The position numbers and the translations under genes are program-made. From DASSWB01 sp035705495 (GTDB lineage: Bacteria; Bacteroidota; Bacteroidia; Flavobacteriales; Flavobacteriaceae): DNA of 64,000 nucleotides. Shown in pieces: positions 41,861-51,294 of the stretch (its first letter is position 1; every line of letters starts with the position of its first letter). The notes under the pieces are model-generated. The model saw nothing but the letters and a program-made list of their open reading frames with translations, did not search any database and was not told the origin of the DNA. The stretch covers positions 1 to 64,000 of the forward strand of contig DASSWB010000026.1 in assembly GCA_035705495.1 (NCBI GenBank), in the 5' to 3' direction.

Positions 41861-44224
41861 ATGAACCCTGAATTTTTACATTCTCCCTTGAAAATACTCA
41901 TTAGTTTTCACAAAATTATTGAACAGTATGAGAAGGAGTTGGAACGTGAAAAAAATCCGATAGTTCAGGACTATATTGTCAGGGTGCTTCAGTATTTGAA
42001 TGATTATCCGCAGTTGGTCGATGGAATTACCAATTTTTCAGAATTAAAAAATTACAGAGATCCTATAAAATTACTTCTCAGTGATCTTTTTCCGCACGTT
42101 TTGACAAACAATGAAATAAAAGCGGTTACTATTCCTTTTCAAGACAAGGTGTTTAACCTTTCCAATAAATTTAAAAATATTCTGGAAAACGCCGGAGAGG
42201 ATTTTCATATGGAAATAAGAAATCTGGACGAAGATTCACGGTATATTTTTACCTGCATTCTTATCCTTAATGTCCATTATCAATACAACATTGATTTTTC
42301 ACATCCGCTCTATTATGACATTCCCGATCAAAATGGGATCATGAAAAATTACAAAATCGATATCAATACTGATTTTATTGAAATTTTCCCTGCTGAAAAC
42401 ACCGAAAGCATACAAGATGCAGATGTCGATATTTTACTTCAAAATATTGATGATGTCACCTTATGGAAGGAGAAATTTCCATTGAATAGCTATGTTTTTA
42501 AAGGAATTGCGATATTAAATTTAACCGATGTTACGGTGGGAGATGCGATTTCGGATTTGAAAACGGCATTACTTTCCCAACCAGTTTCAGAGGAAGATCA
42601 ACTTTTTCATTTTCAGGAAATTTTCAGGTCCATTTATAAAATCTCAGATTTGGAAGTCGGTTTTACGCTTTATAATGAAGAAACGGCTTCATTTGAAAAA
42701 TTGAGGAAGAAATCAAACAGTTTTATTTTAAACAAAAAAAATAAAGAAGAAGCAGTTGAGGCCATTTGCGATGATTCGTATAAATCCATTCTAGAAGATA
42801 AATTAATTTTTTCCATTTCCAATGTAGATCGGTACGTGAGATCTACAGGTACTAATAAGTTGGCACAGAATCTTAAAGAAAGGGGAATTCAAAGCTGTTT
42901 ACTCGCGCCAATCGCAAACCGGGACAATCTTTTGGGGATACTTGAATTGGTTTCCAAAAGAAAAAATGAACTGAACAGCATCAATGCAATAAAATTGGAG
43001 GGAATTATTCCATATATGGTTACTGCGATCCAAAGAAATAAAACCGAATTTGAAAATAGGGTGAAAGCTGTCATCCAAAGTGAATGTACTTCAATACATC
43101 CAAGTGTTCTTTGGATTTTTGAAAAGGAGGCGAAAAAATTCATTCGGAATTTGGAAGAAGACGGACTCGCGTCTTTTAGGGACATTGCTTTTGAAGATGT
43201 ATATCCACTTTACGGCCAGATTGATATCGTGGCTTCTTCCGAAGCAAGAAATGAAGCAATTCAGAAGGATCTACTCCATCAATTGCATCTTTTGAAAAAT
43301 ATTTTTGAGGAAGCATACCAACTGGAAGAACTTCCGGTTTACGAGCAAGTTCTTTTCAGGATCAAGGAATTTGAAGATGATTTGACGACCAGTCTAAATG
43401 CATCCAGTGAACAACAAGTTTATAAACTTCTGGAACAAGAAGTGCATCCCATCATGAAGCATATCAAAAAACACAATAAAGAATTGAAAGCTTCAATAAA
43501 GGAATATTATAAGTTAATCACGCCAAACTCAGGAATTATATATAACCATAGGAAGAATTATGATGAAAGTGTTCAAAAAGTAAATCGGGTTTTGGCGAGA
43601 TACATTGATGCCAAACAACTTGAAGCACAAGAAATATATCCGCATTACTTCGAAAGATATAAAACCGATGGTGTTGAACATAATATATACATGGGAGGTG
43701 CCCTTTCCAAGAAAGCCTTTAGCATGGTGTATTTGTTCAATCTTAGGATATGGCAATTGAAGACCATGTGCGAAATGGAGAACAGGTTTTATCAAATTCA
43801 GCAAAACATGCCTTTGGTTCTGCCTGCTGCCTCCCTCATTTTGGTTTACGGCGGAACAGTTTCGATTCGATACAGAATGGATGAGAAAAAATTTGATGTT
43901 GACGGTACCTATAACGCACGTTATGAGATTATAAAAAAGAGAATTGACAAAGCTTATGTGAAAGGAACGGAAGAACGGGTGACCCAAAAAGGAAAAATAT
44001 CCATTATTTATTCCCAAAGCAATGATGAAAAGGAATATTTGAGATATGTAAAATACCTGCAAGCCAAAAATTATTTAGGAGAAAACGTTGAAATTGTAGA
44101 ATTGGAAGATGTTCAAGGTGTAGTGGGCCTTAAAGCGATAAGGGCAGAGATTTTATATCATATAGACGAAACAAACCCGAATAAAGTGGTCCGTTTTGAT
44201 GAGTTCATAAAAGATTTACATTAG
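41861..44224 (+). CDS. GAF-domain protein, large
   Basis: The 787-residue protein has no signal peptide or membrane helix. The middle third (about 240-400) has a GAF-like sensory fold (SCLLAPIANRDNLLGILELV). The first 240 residues are helical and the last 390 are of no recognised family. No kinase, cyclase or phosphodiesterase motif is visible, so this would be a sensor or scaffold with unknown output. Relatives are annotated only as GAF proteins in flavobacteria (from memory). Its stop overlaps the stop of the HD-PycTM gene by 9 bases, convergently. Confidence 0.78.
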   Translation: MNPEFLHSPLKILISFHKIIEQYEKELEREKNPIVQDYIVRVLQYLNDYPQLVDGITNFSELKNYRDPIKLLLSDLFPHVLTNNEIKAVTIPFQDKVFNLSNKFKNILENAGEDFHMEIRNLDEDSRYIFTCILILNVHYQYNIDFSHPLYYDIPDQNGIMKNYKIDINTDFIEIFPAENTESIQDADVDILLQNIDDVTLWKEKFPLNSYVFKGIAILNLTDVTVGDAISDLKTALLSQPVSEEDQLFHFQEIFRSIYKISDLEVGFTLYNEETASFEKLRKKSNSFILNKKNKEEAVEAICDDSYKSILEDKLIFSISNVDRYVRSTGTNKLAQNLKERGIQSCLLAPIANRDNLLGILELVSKRKNELNSINAIKLEGIIPYMVTAIQRNKTEFENRVKAVIQSECTSIHPSVLWIFEKEAKKFIRNLEEDGLASFRDIAFEDVYPLYGQIDIVASSEARNEAIQKDLLHQLHLLKNIFEEAYQLEELPVYEQVLFRIKEFEDDLTTSLNASSEQQVYKLLEQEVHPIMKHIKKHNKELKASIKEYYKLITPNSGIIYNHRKNYDESVQKVNRVLARYIDAKQLEAQEIYPHYFERYKTDGVEHNIYMGGALSKKAFSMVYLFNLRIWQLKTMCEMENRFYQIQQNMPLVLPAASLILVYGGTVSIRYRMDEKKFDVDGTYNARYEIIKKRIDKAYVKGTEERVTQKGKISIIYSQSNDEKEYLRYVKYLQAKNYLGENVEIVELEDVQGVVGLKAIRAEILYHIDETNPNKVVRFDEFIKDLH

Positions 44225-45400
44225 GAAATAGGCAATCCCAAAACTGGTAACGCTTAATATTATTCCTATCATGAAAGTTGTGTAGGTAATTCTAAGTAGT
44301 TTGTATTTTCTGTTAAGAACGACGCCCAAATAATACAAATCTTTTGTAAGGGAATTATACACATATTGTTTGTCATTTATAATTTCATTCATCGCCCATT
44401 CGTATTGTTCATAAGGCATTTTGTGAAAGTTTCCGAAGAAAAGAATATTCACATCCCTATTTTTGACCTGTTCTTTTGTGAATTCACCTGAGGTCACATT
44501 GGGTCGGGTGGACATAATGGAGAGAATAATGGAAGCCACACTAAACAGAATCAAAATAATTGACGGCACCAAGATATATTTGTTTGTCATCGTCTCTAGT
44601 TGCGGGATAATATTTGCCATTGCCAGAGAAATAATAATCGCGTTTACGGATAGTAAAATATTGGCTTTGGTATCAGCAATATCACTGAGTTTTAAATGAT
44701 TCCGCATGGTCACCCTATACATGGTTTGGATGCTTCTCTCGGGATTGTCGTTTTTATATTTCGCTTTTAATTTCGCTTTAATTTTTTCTTCCGTGTACTT
44801 CTTTTTCTTTTTGTTTTTCTTTTCGAGCAAACTAAAAAGATTTTCTTCCTTGGTTGCCCTCCAATTTTGTATTGCGTAATGCGTATAGAACTTATGCTCG
44901 TGTGTCAGGAATTTAATGTTTTCTTCAACCCATTCAATAGGGTCATAACTTTTAATATGGTTCAACTTGAGTTCTTGCCGCAGCAATTCACTTGTTTTTT
45001 CAAAGTGTTCTTTGGCAAAATGGGAGGAATCGGCATCTTTTAATATTTTCTGAAGCTCTGTTTTGGGCTCAACACCCATTTTGGTGGCTTTAATACATGA
45101 AATTACTTCATCTATTATTTCTTGTGCTACATTTTCTTCTTTTAAAAAAGTGGTGGCAATTTTTATACTTTCTTCTTCGTGTCCTTTGTAAGTGTGGATA
45201 TATCCAACGTCGTGAAACCAAGCAGCCAGTAAGACGGTCTCTTCTTGTTTAACATTAATTTGAGATTTTTCAATTATTTCTTTAGTACTTTTAATTACAC
45301 GTTTAGTGTGTTTATGGTTGTGATAAAGAAAGGTTGAAGGCAATTTCTCATTAAATAATTGCTCAACAAATTGTTCGACTTTTTCTAATAATACAGACAT
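44216..45400 (-). CDS. HD-domain protein with Pycsar-effector-like membrane domain (PycTM)
   Basis: The 394 residues start at the ATG at 45400. The N-terminal half is an HD phosphohydrolase domain: YHNHKHTKRV (about 26), HD at 63-64 in WFHDVGYIH, and KDADSSHF (about 136). After a lysine-rich linker comes a PycTM (DUF5706-like) domain: LSDIADTKANILLSVNAII, two helices and a last helix (VTSFGIAYFL). In Pycsar phage defence, PycTM effectors respond to cCMP or cUMP. No uridylate or cytidylate cyclase gene is adjacent. The HD part might destroy the signal, or the protein may have a housekeeping role. It is divergent from the gene at 45452. Confidence 0.85.
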   Translation of the reverse strand: MSVLLEKVEQFVEQLFNEKLPSTFLYHNHKHTKRVIKSTKEIIEKSQINVKQEETVLLAAWFHDVGYIHTYKGHEEESIKIATTFLKEENVAQEIIDEVISCIKATKMGVEPKTELQKILKDADSSHFAKEHFEKTSELLRQELKLNHIKSYDPIEWVEENIKFLTHEHKFYTHYAIQNWRATKEENLFSLLEKKNKKKKKYTEEKIKAKLKAKYKNDNPERSIQTMYRVTMRNHLKLSDIADTKANILLSVNAIIISLAMANIIPQLETMTNKYILVPSIILILFSVASIILSIMSTRPNVTSGEFTKEQVKNRDVNILFFGNFHKMPYEQYEWAMNEIINDKQYVYNSLTKDLYYLGVVLNRKYKLLRITYTTFMIGIILSVTSFGIAYFLM

Positions 45401-45451
45401 TAAAATTGAAGTTTCTGCCAAATTACGAAAATTTCATTCCAAATATTTTTT

Positions 45452-48400
45452 ATGAAAAAAAATAACATATTTCTAACAGTCCTGGTTTTATTGCTGTCTG
45501 TTGGATGTGCTGTAAAAGGACCAAAATATGCCAAAGACGAAAAGACTGCGGATTTTGGCTATCCAAAAAATAAAGAAATTGAAAAGACATTTTACCTTCT
45601 AGGTGATGGAGGAAATTCGTCACCAGAGAATCTTTCCCCGGGAATGCGAGCTTTTAAAACCGTCTTGGATACCGCTGAAACCGAAGGAGACGTTGTAATG
45701 TTTTTGGGCGACAATATTTACCCGGCTGGAATGCCACCCCCAGAACATCCAAACAGAAAACACGCAGAGATTAAAATGAAAGGTCAGTTGTCATCGCTGT
45801 CAGGATTCGATGGTAAAGTGATGTTTATTCCCGGAAACCATGATTGGTACATTAATGGGATAAAAGGTTTGGAAGACCAAAAGGAATTTATTGAGGAGAA
45901 TTACGACGGAGATTTCTATTGGGCCCCACCCATCGGAACTGGTTTGGAGGTTTTGGATATTTCCGATGATATCCAAATGATCGTCATCGATTCCCAATGG
46001 TACTTGGAAGATTGGAACGAACATCCTTTAGTAAACGAAAATGCTGAAGAAATTAAGACAAGGGCCGACTTTTTTTTGGAAATCGAATCCGAATTAAAAA
46101 AAGGACAAAATAAAACCGTGATTTTTGCATTGCACCATCCGTTGCTCACAAATGGACTCCACGGAGGGGAATATAGCTTTCACAACCATATTTATCCCAC
46201 ACAAAGTGTCATCCCGCTTCCCATTCTTGGTTCTTTGGCAATGTTGATTAGAACGAGTGGCGGTGTATCCATTCAAGATGCGCAAAATGAGCAGTACAAA
46301 TCTTTGGTCAACAGATTAATTACTTTGGCAGAAGGTTCCGAGCGTGTGATATTTGTTTCAGGACATGAACACAATCTTCAATATTTAATCAATGATGTAG
46401 GTATTAAACAAATTGTTTCGGGTTCGGGTTCAAAATCTTCTTATGTAAGTGTTGGTATGAATGGCTTGTTTGCTTATGAAGGTGAAGGTTTTGCTGTTTA
46501 TGATGTTTTTAAAGACGGATCTTCTTGGGTCAGTTTTTATGGAAATGAAAATGGCGTTCCCAAATTGTATTATCAGAAAGAAGTTTTTAAAGCTCCAGAA
46601 GAATTCGACGTTTCCATTCTTCCGGATGAATTCCCTACGACCATAGAAGCTTCTGTGTACGAGCCTGATAAAACTGAAAAAAGTGATGTTTACGAAAGTA
46701 TTTGGGGAGACCGGTATCGGGCATTATACGGAACACCTGTAGAAGTGAAAGTGGCAGAGCTCGATACGCTATATGGAGGTTTGGAAGTAATAAGAAAAGG
46801 AGGCGGCCACCAAACTCGAACACTTCGATTAAAGGATAGCTTGGACCGGGAATATAATATGCGGGCCATTGAGAAAAGTGCTGTTCAGTTTTTACAAACC
46901 GTGGCCTATAAAAATGAACCGATTGCTGAAAGGTTTAAAAACACGCTGGCAGAAGATATTATTTTCGATTTTTATACCTCCGCGCATCCTTATGGTTTTA
47001 TGACAATTCCTACCTTGTCTGAAGCCGCAGGGATTTTTCACACAAATCCAGATCTTTTTTACATTCCGAAGCAAAAAGCATTGGGAAAATACAATGAAGA
47101 ATATGGTGGTGAACTTTACATGATTGAAGAACGTCCCGAAGAAAATTGGGTCGGAACTGAAGGCATTTTTGGTAATCCAAATCACGATATTGAAAGTACC
47201 GCAGGTTTATACGCTCGATTAAGAAGGGACGAAAAATATAAATTGGATGAAGATGCTTACATAAGAGCGAGATTATTTGATATGTTGGTAGGTGACTGGG
47301 ACCGACACGAAGATCAATGGAGATGGCACGAAAGTGAGGACGAAGAAGGAAATCGAAGAATGTTGCCCATCCCAAGGGATCGGGATCAGGTTTATTCCAA
47401 TTTCGATGGTGCATTTTTGGGAACTTTACGAGGTTTGTTTGGTATGGCGAAGCAATTCGTGACTTATTCCGAAGACATTGAAAATATAAAATGGTTCAAT
47501 AGAGCTGCCTTGGGAATGGACAGATCGCTCATCCAGAACAAAGGAAGGGAATCTTGGATCAGGGAAGCAAAATATCTTCAAGAGCATATTACCGACGAAG
47601 TTATAGAAGAAGCATTTTCACATCTACCTAAAGAAACACAAGGTAAATCTGCCAAAGAAATCATTCGAAAATTAAAAGGAAGAAGGGGAAATCTCGTTTC
47701 CATTGCAGAAAGATATTACGATTACTTGGCCGAACTTTCCATTATTACCGGAACAGATAAAGATGATTACATTGAGGTAAAACGTTTGGATGATGGGAAA
47801 ACGGAAGTAATTGTAAGAAGATTAAAAGGTGGAAATAAAGCTGATTTGATCAGTCAAAAAATTTATAATGCAGATGAAACCAAGGAATTATGGATTTATG
47901 GTTTAGCAGATGATGACATATTCGAAGTGAACGGCACTGGTTCAGATCCGATTAAGGTAAGAATTATTGGTGGGCAGAATAATGACGTTTACAGAATAAA
48001 AACAGGTCACAACGTAAAAGTTTATGATCATGCAACAAAACCCAATACAATTGAACAATGGGGAGAAGCAAAATTCAGGTTTGCCGATGATTATGAAGTC
48101 AATGTTTATAACAAGGACAAAAATATCCTTTCAAACTCCGCATTGATACCGGCATTTGGATATAATCCTGACGACGGATTTAAACTGGGCATAAGAAGTA
48201 TTCGTACGCTCAATGGGTTTAAACGTAACCCTTTTACTGCGCAACATCGGTTTGGTTTGGGGTATTTTTTTGGTACCAAAGGATTTTATCTTAATTATGA
48301 ATCTGAATTCGCACACATTGTCGGAAATTATAATTTATTGGTGGGAGCAAATTATACGGATCCAAATTACGGTAGCAACTTTTTTGGAATTGGAAATGAA

Positions 48401-49168
48401 ACCTACAATCCTGAAGATGAATTGGGAAAAGATTACAATCGAACAAGAATTTCTACGATCGGTGTGCAGGCAGGATTACAGCGTCAGAGCGTTTATGGTA
48501 GTTTCTTTAGGTATTTGGCAACATTTGAAGGGATTAAAGTTGAAGAAACCCCAGGCCGATTTATAGATCAATTCGCCAACGATGCTCTTTTTGAAAGAAA
48601 ATATTTTGCAGGTTTGGAAGGAACTTTTAGGTATGAGAGTTATGACGATATCTTGAACCCAACCAACGGATTGTATTTTGATGCAACGGCAGGAACAAAA
48701 TTAAATACTTCAAACACTGATAATGCGTATGGGTACATTAATTCTGCTTTCGAAATTTATAATGCCCTAATCCGAAATCGAAAATTGGTTTTGAAAACAC
48801 ATCTCAACGGACAATTTTTAATTGGAAAAGGTTATGAATTCTACCAAGCCGCAGTTTTGGGCGGGGAAACAGGATTGAGAGGATATAGATCAGAAAGATT
48901 TGCGGGTCAATCTGCATTTGCGGCTGGAGGTGATTTAAGATATAGTTTCGATAAATTCAGAACTAAATTTTTGCCTTTTCAAATCGGAGTATTTGCCGGA
49001 TATGATATTGGACGTGTTTGGATTGATGATGGAGATAGTGAGAAATGGCACGACAGTTATGGTGGAGGTTTTTGGGTAAACGGGGCAAGCGCGATCAACG
49101 GCACCTTCAGCTTGTTTCGTGGAAGTGAAGGTTGGCGATTTTCTTTCGGATTCGGGTTTAAATTCTAA
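45452..49168 (+). CDS. Lipoprotein metallophosphoesterase fused to an outer-membrane barrel
   Basis: The 1238 residues begin with a lipobox (LSVGC, Cys about 19). The first 380 residues are a calcineurin-like phosphoesterase with its metal motifs: LGDGGN, FLGDNIYPAG, PGNHDWY, ALHHP and SGHEHN. A middle part has kinase-fold-like stretches (LVGDWDRHEDQWRW). The last 300 residues form a surface-antigen/Omp85-type beta-barrel (GGETGLRGYRSERF, ending FSFGFGFKF). It should sit in the outer membrane with the phosphatase on one side. Such fusions are known in this phylum but the substrate is not. The -33/-7 region is shared with the divergent HD-PycTM gene (51-base gap). Confidence 0.87.
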   Translation: MKKNNIFLTVLVLLLSVGCAVKGPKYAKDEKTADFGYPKNKEIEKTFYLLGDGGNSSPENLSPGMRAFKTVLDTAETEGDVVMFLGDNIYPAGMPPPEHPNRKHAEIKMKGQLSSLSGFDGKVMFIPGNHDWYINGIKGLEDQKEFIEENYDGDFYWAPPIGTGLEVLDISDDIQMIVIDSQWYLEDWNEHPLVNENAEEIKTRADFFLEIESELKKGQNKTVIFALHHPLLTNGLHGGEYSFHNHIYPTQSVIPLPILGSLAMLIRTSGGVSIQDAQNEQYKSLVNRLITLAEGSERVIFVSGHEHNLQYLINDVGIKQIVSGSGSKSSYVSVGMNGLFAYEGEGFAVYDVFKDGSSWVSFYGNENGVPKLYYQKEVFKAPEEFDVSILPDEFPTTIEASVYEPDKTEKSDVYESIWGDRYRALYGTPVEVKVAELDTLYGGLEVIRKGGGHQTRTLRLKDSLDREYNMRAIEKSAVQFLQTVAYKNEPIAERFKNTLAEDIIFDFYTSAHPYGFMTIPTLSEAAGIFHTNPDLFYIPKQKALGKYNEEYGGELYMIEERPEENWVGTEGIFGNPNHDIESTAGLYARLRRDEKYKLDEDAYIRARLFDMLVGDWDRHEDQWRWHESEDEEGNRRMLPIPRDRDQVYSNFDGAFLGTLRGLFGMAKQFVTYSEDIENIKWFNRAALGMDRSLIQNKGRESWIREAKYLQEHITDEVIEEAFSHLPKETQGKSAKEIIRKLKGRRGNLVSIAERYYDYLAELSIITGTDKDDYIEVKRLDDGKTEVIVRRLKGGNKADLISQKIYNADETKELWIYGLADDDIFEVNGTGSDPIKVRIIGGQNNDVYRIKTGHNVKVYDHATKPNTIEQWGEAKFRFADDYEVNVYNKDKNILSNSALIPAFGYNPDDGFKLGIRSIRTLNGFKRNPFTAQHRFGLGYFFGTKGFYLNYESEFAHIVGNYNLLVGANYTDPNYGSNFFGIGNETYNPEDELGKDYNRTRISTIGVQAGLQRQSVYGSFFRYLATFEGIKVEETPGRFIDQFANDALFERKYFAGLEGTFRYESYDDILNPTNGLYFDATAGTKLNTSNTDNAYGYINSAFEIYNALIRNRKLVLKTHLNGQFLIGKGYEFYQAAVLGGETGLRGYRSERFAGQSAFAAGGDLRYSFDKFRTKFLPFQIGVFAGYDIGRVWIDDGDSEKWHDSYGGGFWVNGASAINGTFSLFRGSEGWRFSFGFGFKF

Positions 49169-49252
49169 AGTTTATTTCTTCGAAAAAGAGGGTTTAACTT
49201 AAGATTTTTCAATTTGAAAAATTCGAATTTTTGTGCAAATTCAACTATTGGA

Positions 49253-51256
49253 TTATTTATTTGCTTGAACCTTGTCTTGCAAAAGCTTAATTTCATCACG
49301 CAGTTTTGCTGCCGTCATAAAATCAAGTTCTTTCGCTGCGGACTCCATTGCTTTTCGTTTTTCTTTGATTTTCTTTTCCAGTTGAGGTATGTTGTAAAGT
49401 GCGGCTTCTTCCTCGGCCGCTTTTAAAATTGGGGCCATTTCTATCTCATAAGCTGTTTCTTGCTTTTTGTCGAAAGCACTTCCAATAGATTTTATTAAAG
49501 CTTGTGGTGAAATATTGTTTTTGGTATTGTACGCAATTTGTTTTTGACGTCGGTATTCCGTTTCATCAATGGTCATTTGCATACTATTGGTGATTTTATC
49601 GGCGTACATAATTGCTTTTCCTTCCAAATGTCGCGCCGCCCTTCCAATCGTTTGGGTCAAAGATCTGTTACTTCTTAAAAAACCTTCTTTGTCGGCATCC
49701 AAAATGGCAACCAAGGAAACTTCGGGCAAATCCAAACCTTCCCTTAGTAAATTTACACCGATCAACACATCAAAAATTCCCTTCCGCAGGTCCTGCATAA
49801 TTTCCACACGTTCCAAAGTATCTACGTCGCTGTGAATATATCGGCAGCGAATATTGATCCTTGCCAAATACTTTGTCAATTCTTCCGCCATTCGTTTTGT
49901 CAATGTGGTGACTAAAATCCGCTGATCTTTTTCAATTCTTAAATGGATTTCTTCTATTAGATCGTCGATTTGATTCTGACTTGGCCTGACTTCAATAATC
50001 GGATCCAATAACCCAGTAGGGCGAATGACTTGCTCCACATATAATCCTTCCGATTTTTGTAATTCATAATCGGCAGGAGTGGCGCTCACATAAATCACTT
50101 GATTTTGCAGCGCTTCAAATTCCTCAAATTTCAGCGGACGGTTATCCATAGCAGCTGGCAGTCTAAAACCGTATTCCACTAAAGTTTCCTTTCTTGATCT
50201 GTCGCCGCCGTACATTGCGTGAACCTGCGGAATTGTTACGTGACTTTCATCCACAACCATTAAAAAATCCCGCGGAAAATAATCCAATAAACAGAAAGGC
50301 CTGGTTCCTGGCAACCTTCCATCGAGATAACGCGAATAATTTTCTATCCCGGAACAATAACCCAATTCCCGAATCATTTCAAGATCGAAATTTGTGCGTT
50401 CTTCCAAACGTTTTGCTTCCAAATGTTTTCCGATTTCCTGAAAATAATCGACTTGTTTTACCAAATCATCTTGAATTTGATGAATGGCGCCCTGTAACAC
50501 ATCGGGAGAAGTCACGAACATATTCGCAGGATAAATATTCAGCTTTTCATATTTCTCAATAACTTGGTTGGTCTTGATGTCAAAGGCTTCAATTTCTTCG
50601 ATTTCATCACCAAAAAAATGAATTCGGAATGCGTCATCTGCATAACTTGGAAAAACATCCACGGTATCTCCTTTTATTCTGAAGTTTCCGTGGGAAAAAT
50701 CCGCTTCAGTTCTGGAGTACAAACTCTGAACCAATCGGTGCAAGAATTTCGTACGTGAAATCACCATATCTTTTTCAATGGAAATCACGTTTTTCTGAAA
50801 TTCCACCGGATTACCGATGCCATAAAGGCAAGAAACCGAAGCGACCACAATAACATCCCTTCGACCCGAAAGCAGGGAAGAGGTGGTGCTCAATCTCAGT
50901 TTCTCGATTTCTTCATTAATTGATAAATCTTTTTCTATATAAGTTCCCGAAGTTGGAATAAATGCTTCCGGTTGGTAATAATCATAATAAGAAACAAAAT
51001 ACTCGACTGCATTATCAGGAAAAAATTGTTTGAATTCTGAATATAATTGCGCAGCCAAGGTTTTGTTGTGCGCCAAAACCAGCGTTGGGCGTTGTACTTC
51101 TTGAACAACATTGGCAATCGTAAACGTTTTTCCCGAACCTGTAACCCCTAAAAGTGTCTGGTATTTCTCATCACTGATGATGCCTTTAGACAGTTGTTCA
51201 ATAGCTGCTGGCTGATCACCCGTGGGCGTGTAATCGGATTTAATTCGGAATTTCAT
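49253..51256 (-). CDS. uvrB: Excinuclease ABC subunit B
   Basis: The damage-loading helicase of nucleotide excision repair. The 667 residues include Walker A GVTGSGKTFT (37-46), the beta-hairpin YYDYYQPEAF (about 92), helicase motifs DESHVTIPQ and IGRAARHLEGK, and a C-terminal UVR domain (KLRDEIKLLQDK) that binds UvrC. Full length. uvrA and uvrC are not in the window. A -7-like TATTTTTG lies at 51286-51279, giving uvrB a likely promoter independent of the T9SS genes upstream. Confidence 0.97.
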   Translation of the reverse strand: MKFRIKSDYTPTGDQPAAIEQLSKGIISDEKYQTLLGVTGSGKTFTIANVVQEVQRPTLVLAHNKTLAAQLYSEFKQFFPDNAVEYFVSYYDYYQPEAFIPTSGTYIEKDLSINEEIEKLRLSTTSSLLSGRRDVIVVASVSCLYGIGNPVEFQKNVISIEKDMVISRTKFLHRLVQSLYSRTEADFSHGNFRIKGDTVDVFPSYADDAFRIHFFGDEIEEIEAFDIKTNQVIEKYEKLNIYPANMFVTSPDVLQGAIHQIQDDLVKQVDYFQEIGKHLEAKRLEERTNFDLEMIRELGYCSGIENYSRYLDGRLPGTRPFCLLDYFPRDFLMVVDESHVTIPQVHAMYGGDRSRKETLVEYGFRLPAAMDNRPLKFEEFEALQNQVIYVSATPADYELQKSEGLYVEQVIRPTGLLDPIIEVRPSQNQIDDLIEEIHLRIEKDQRILVTTLTKRMAEELTKYLARINIRCRYIHSDVDTLERVEIMQDLRKGIFDVLIGVNLLREGLDLPEVSLVAILDADKEGFLRSNRSLTQTIGRAARHLEGKAIMYADKITNSMQMTIDETEYRRQKQIAYNTKNNISPQALIKSIGSAFDKKQETAYEIEMAPILKAAEEEAALYNIPQLEKKIKEKRKAMESAAKELDFMTAAKLRDEIKLLQDKVQANK

Positions 51257-51294
51257 TGGGGTCTTTTTCTTTGGATTACAAAAATAAAGAAATA

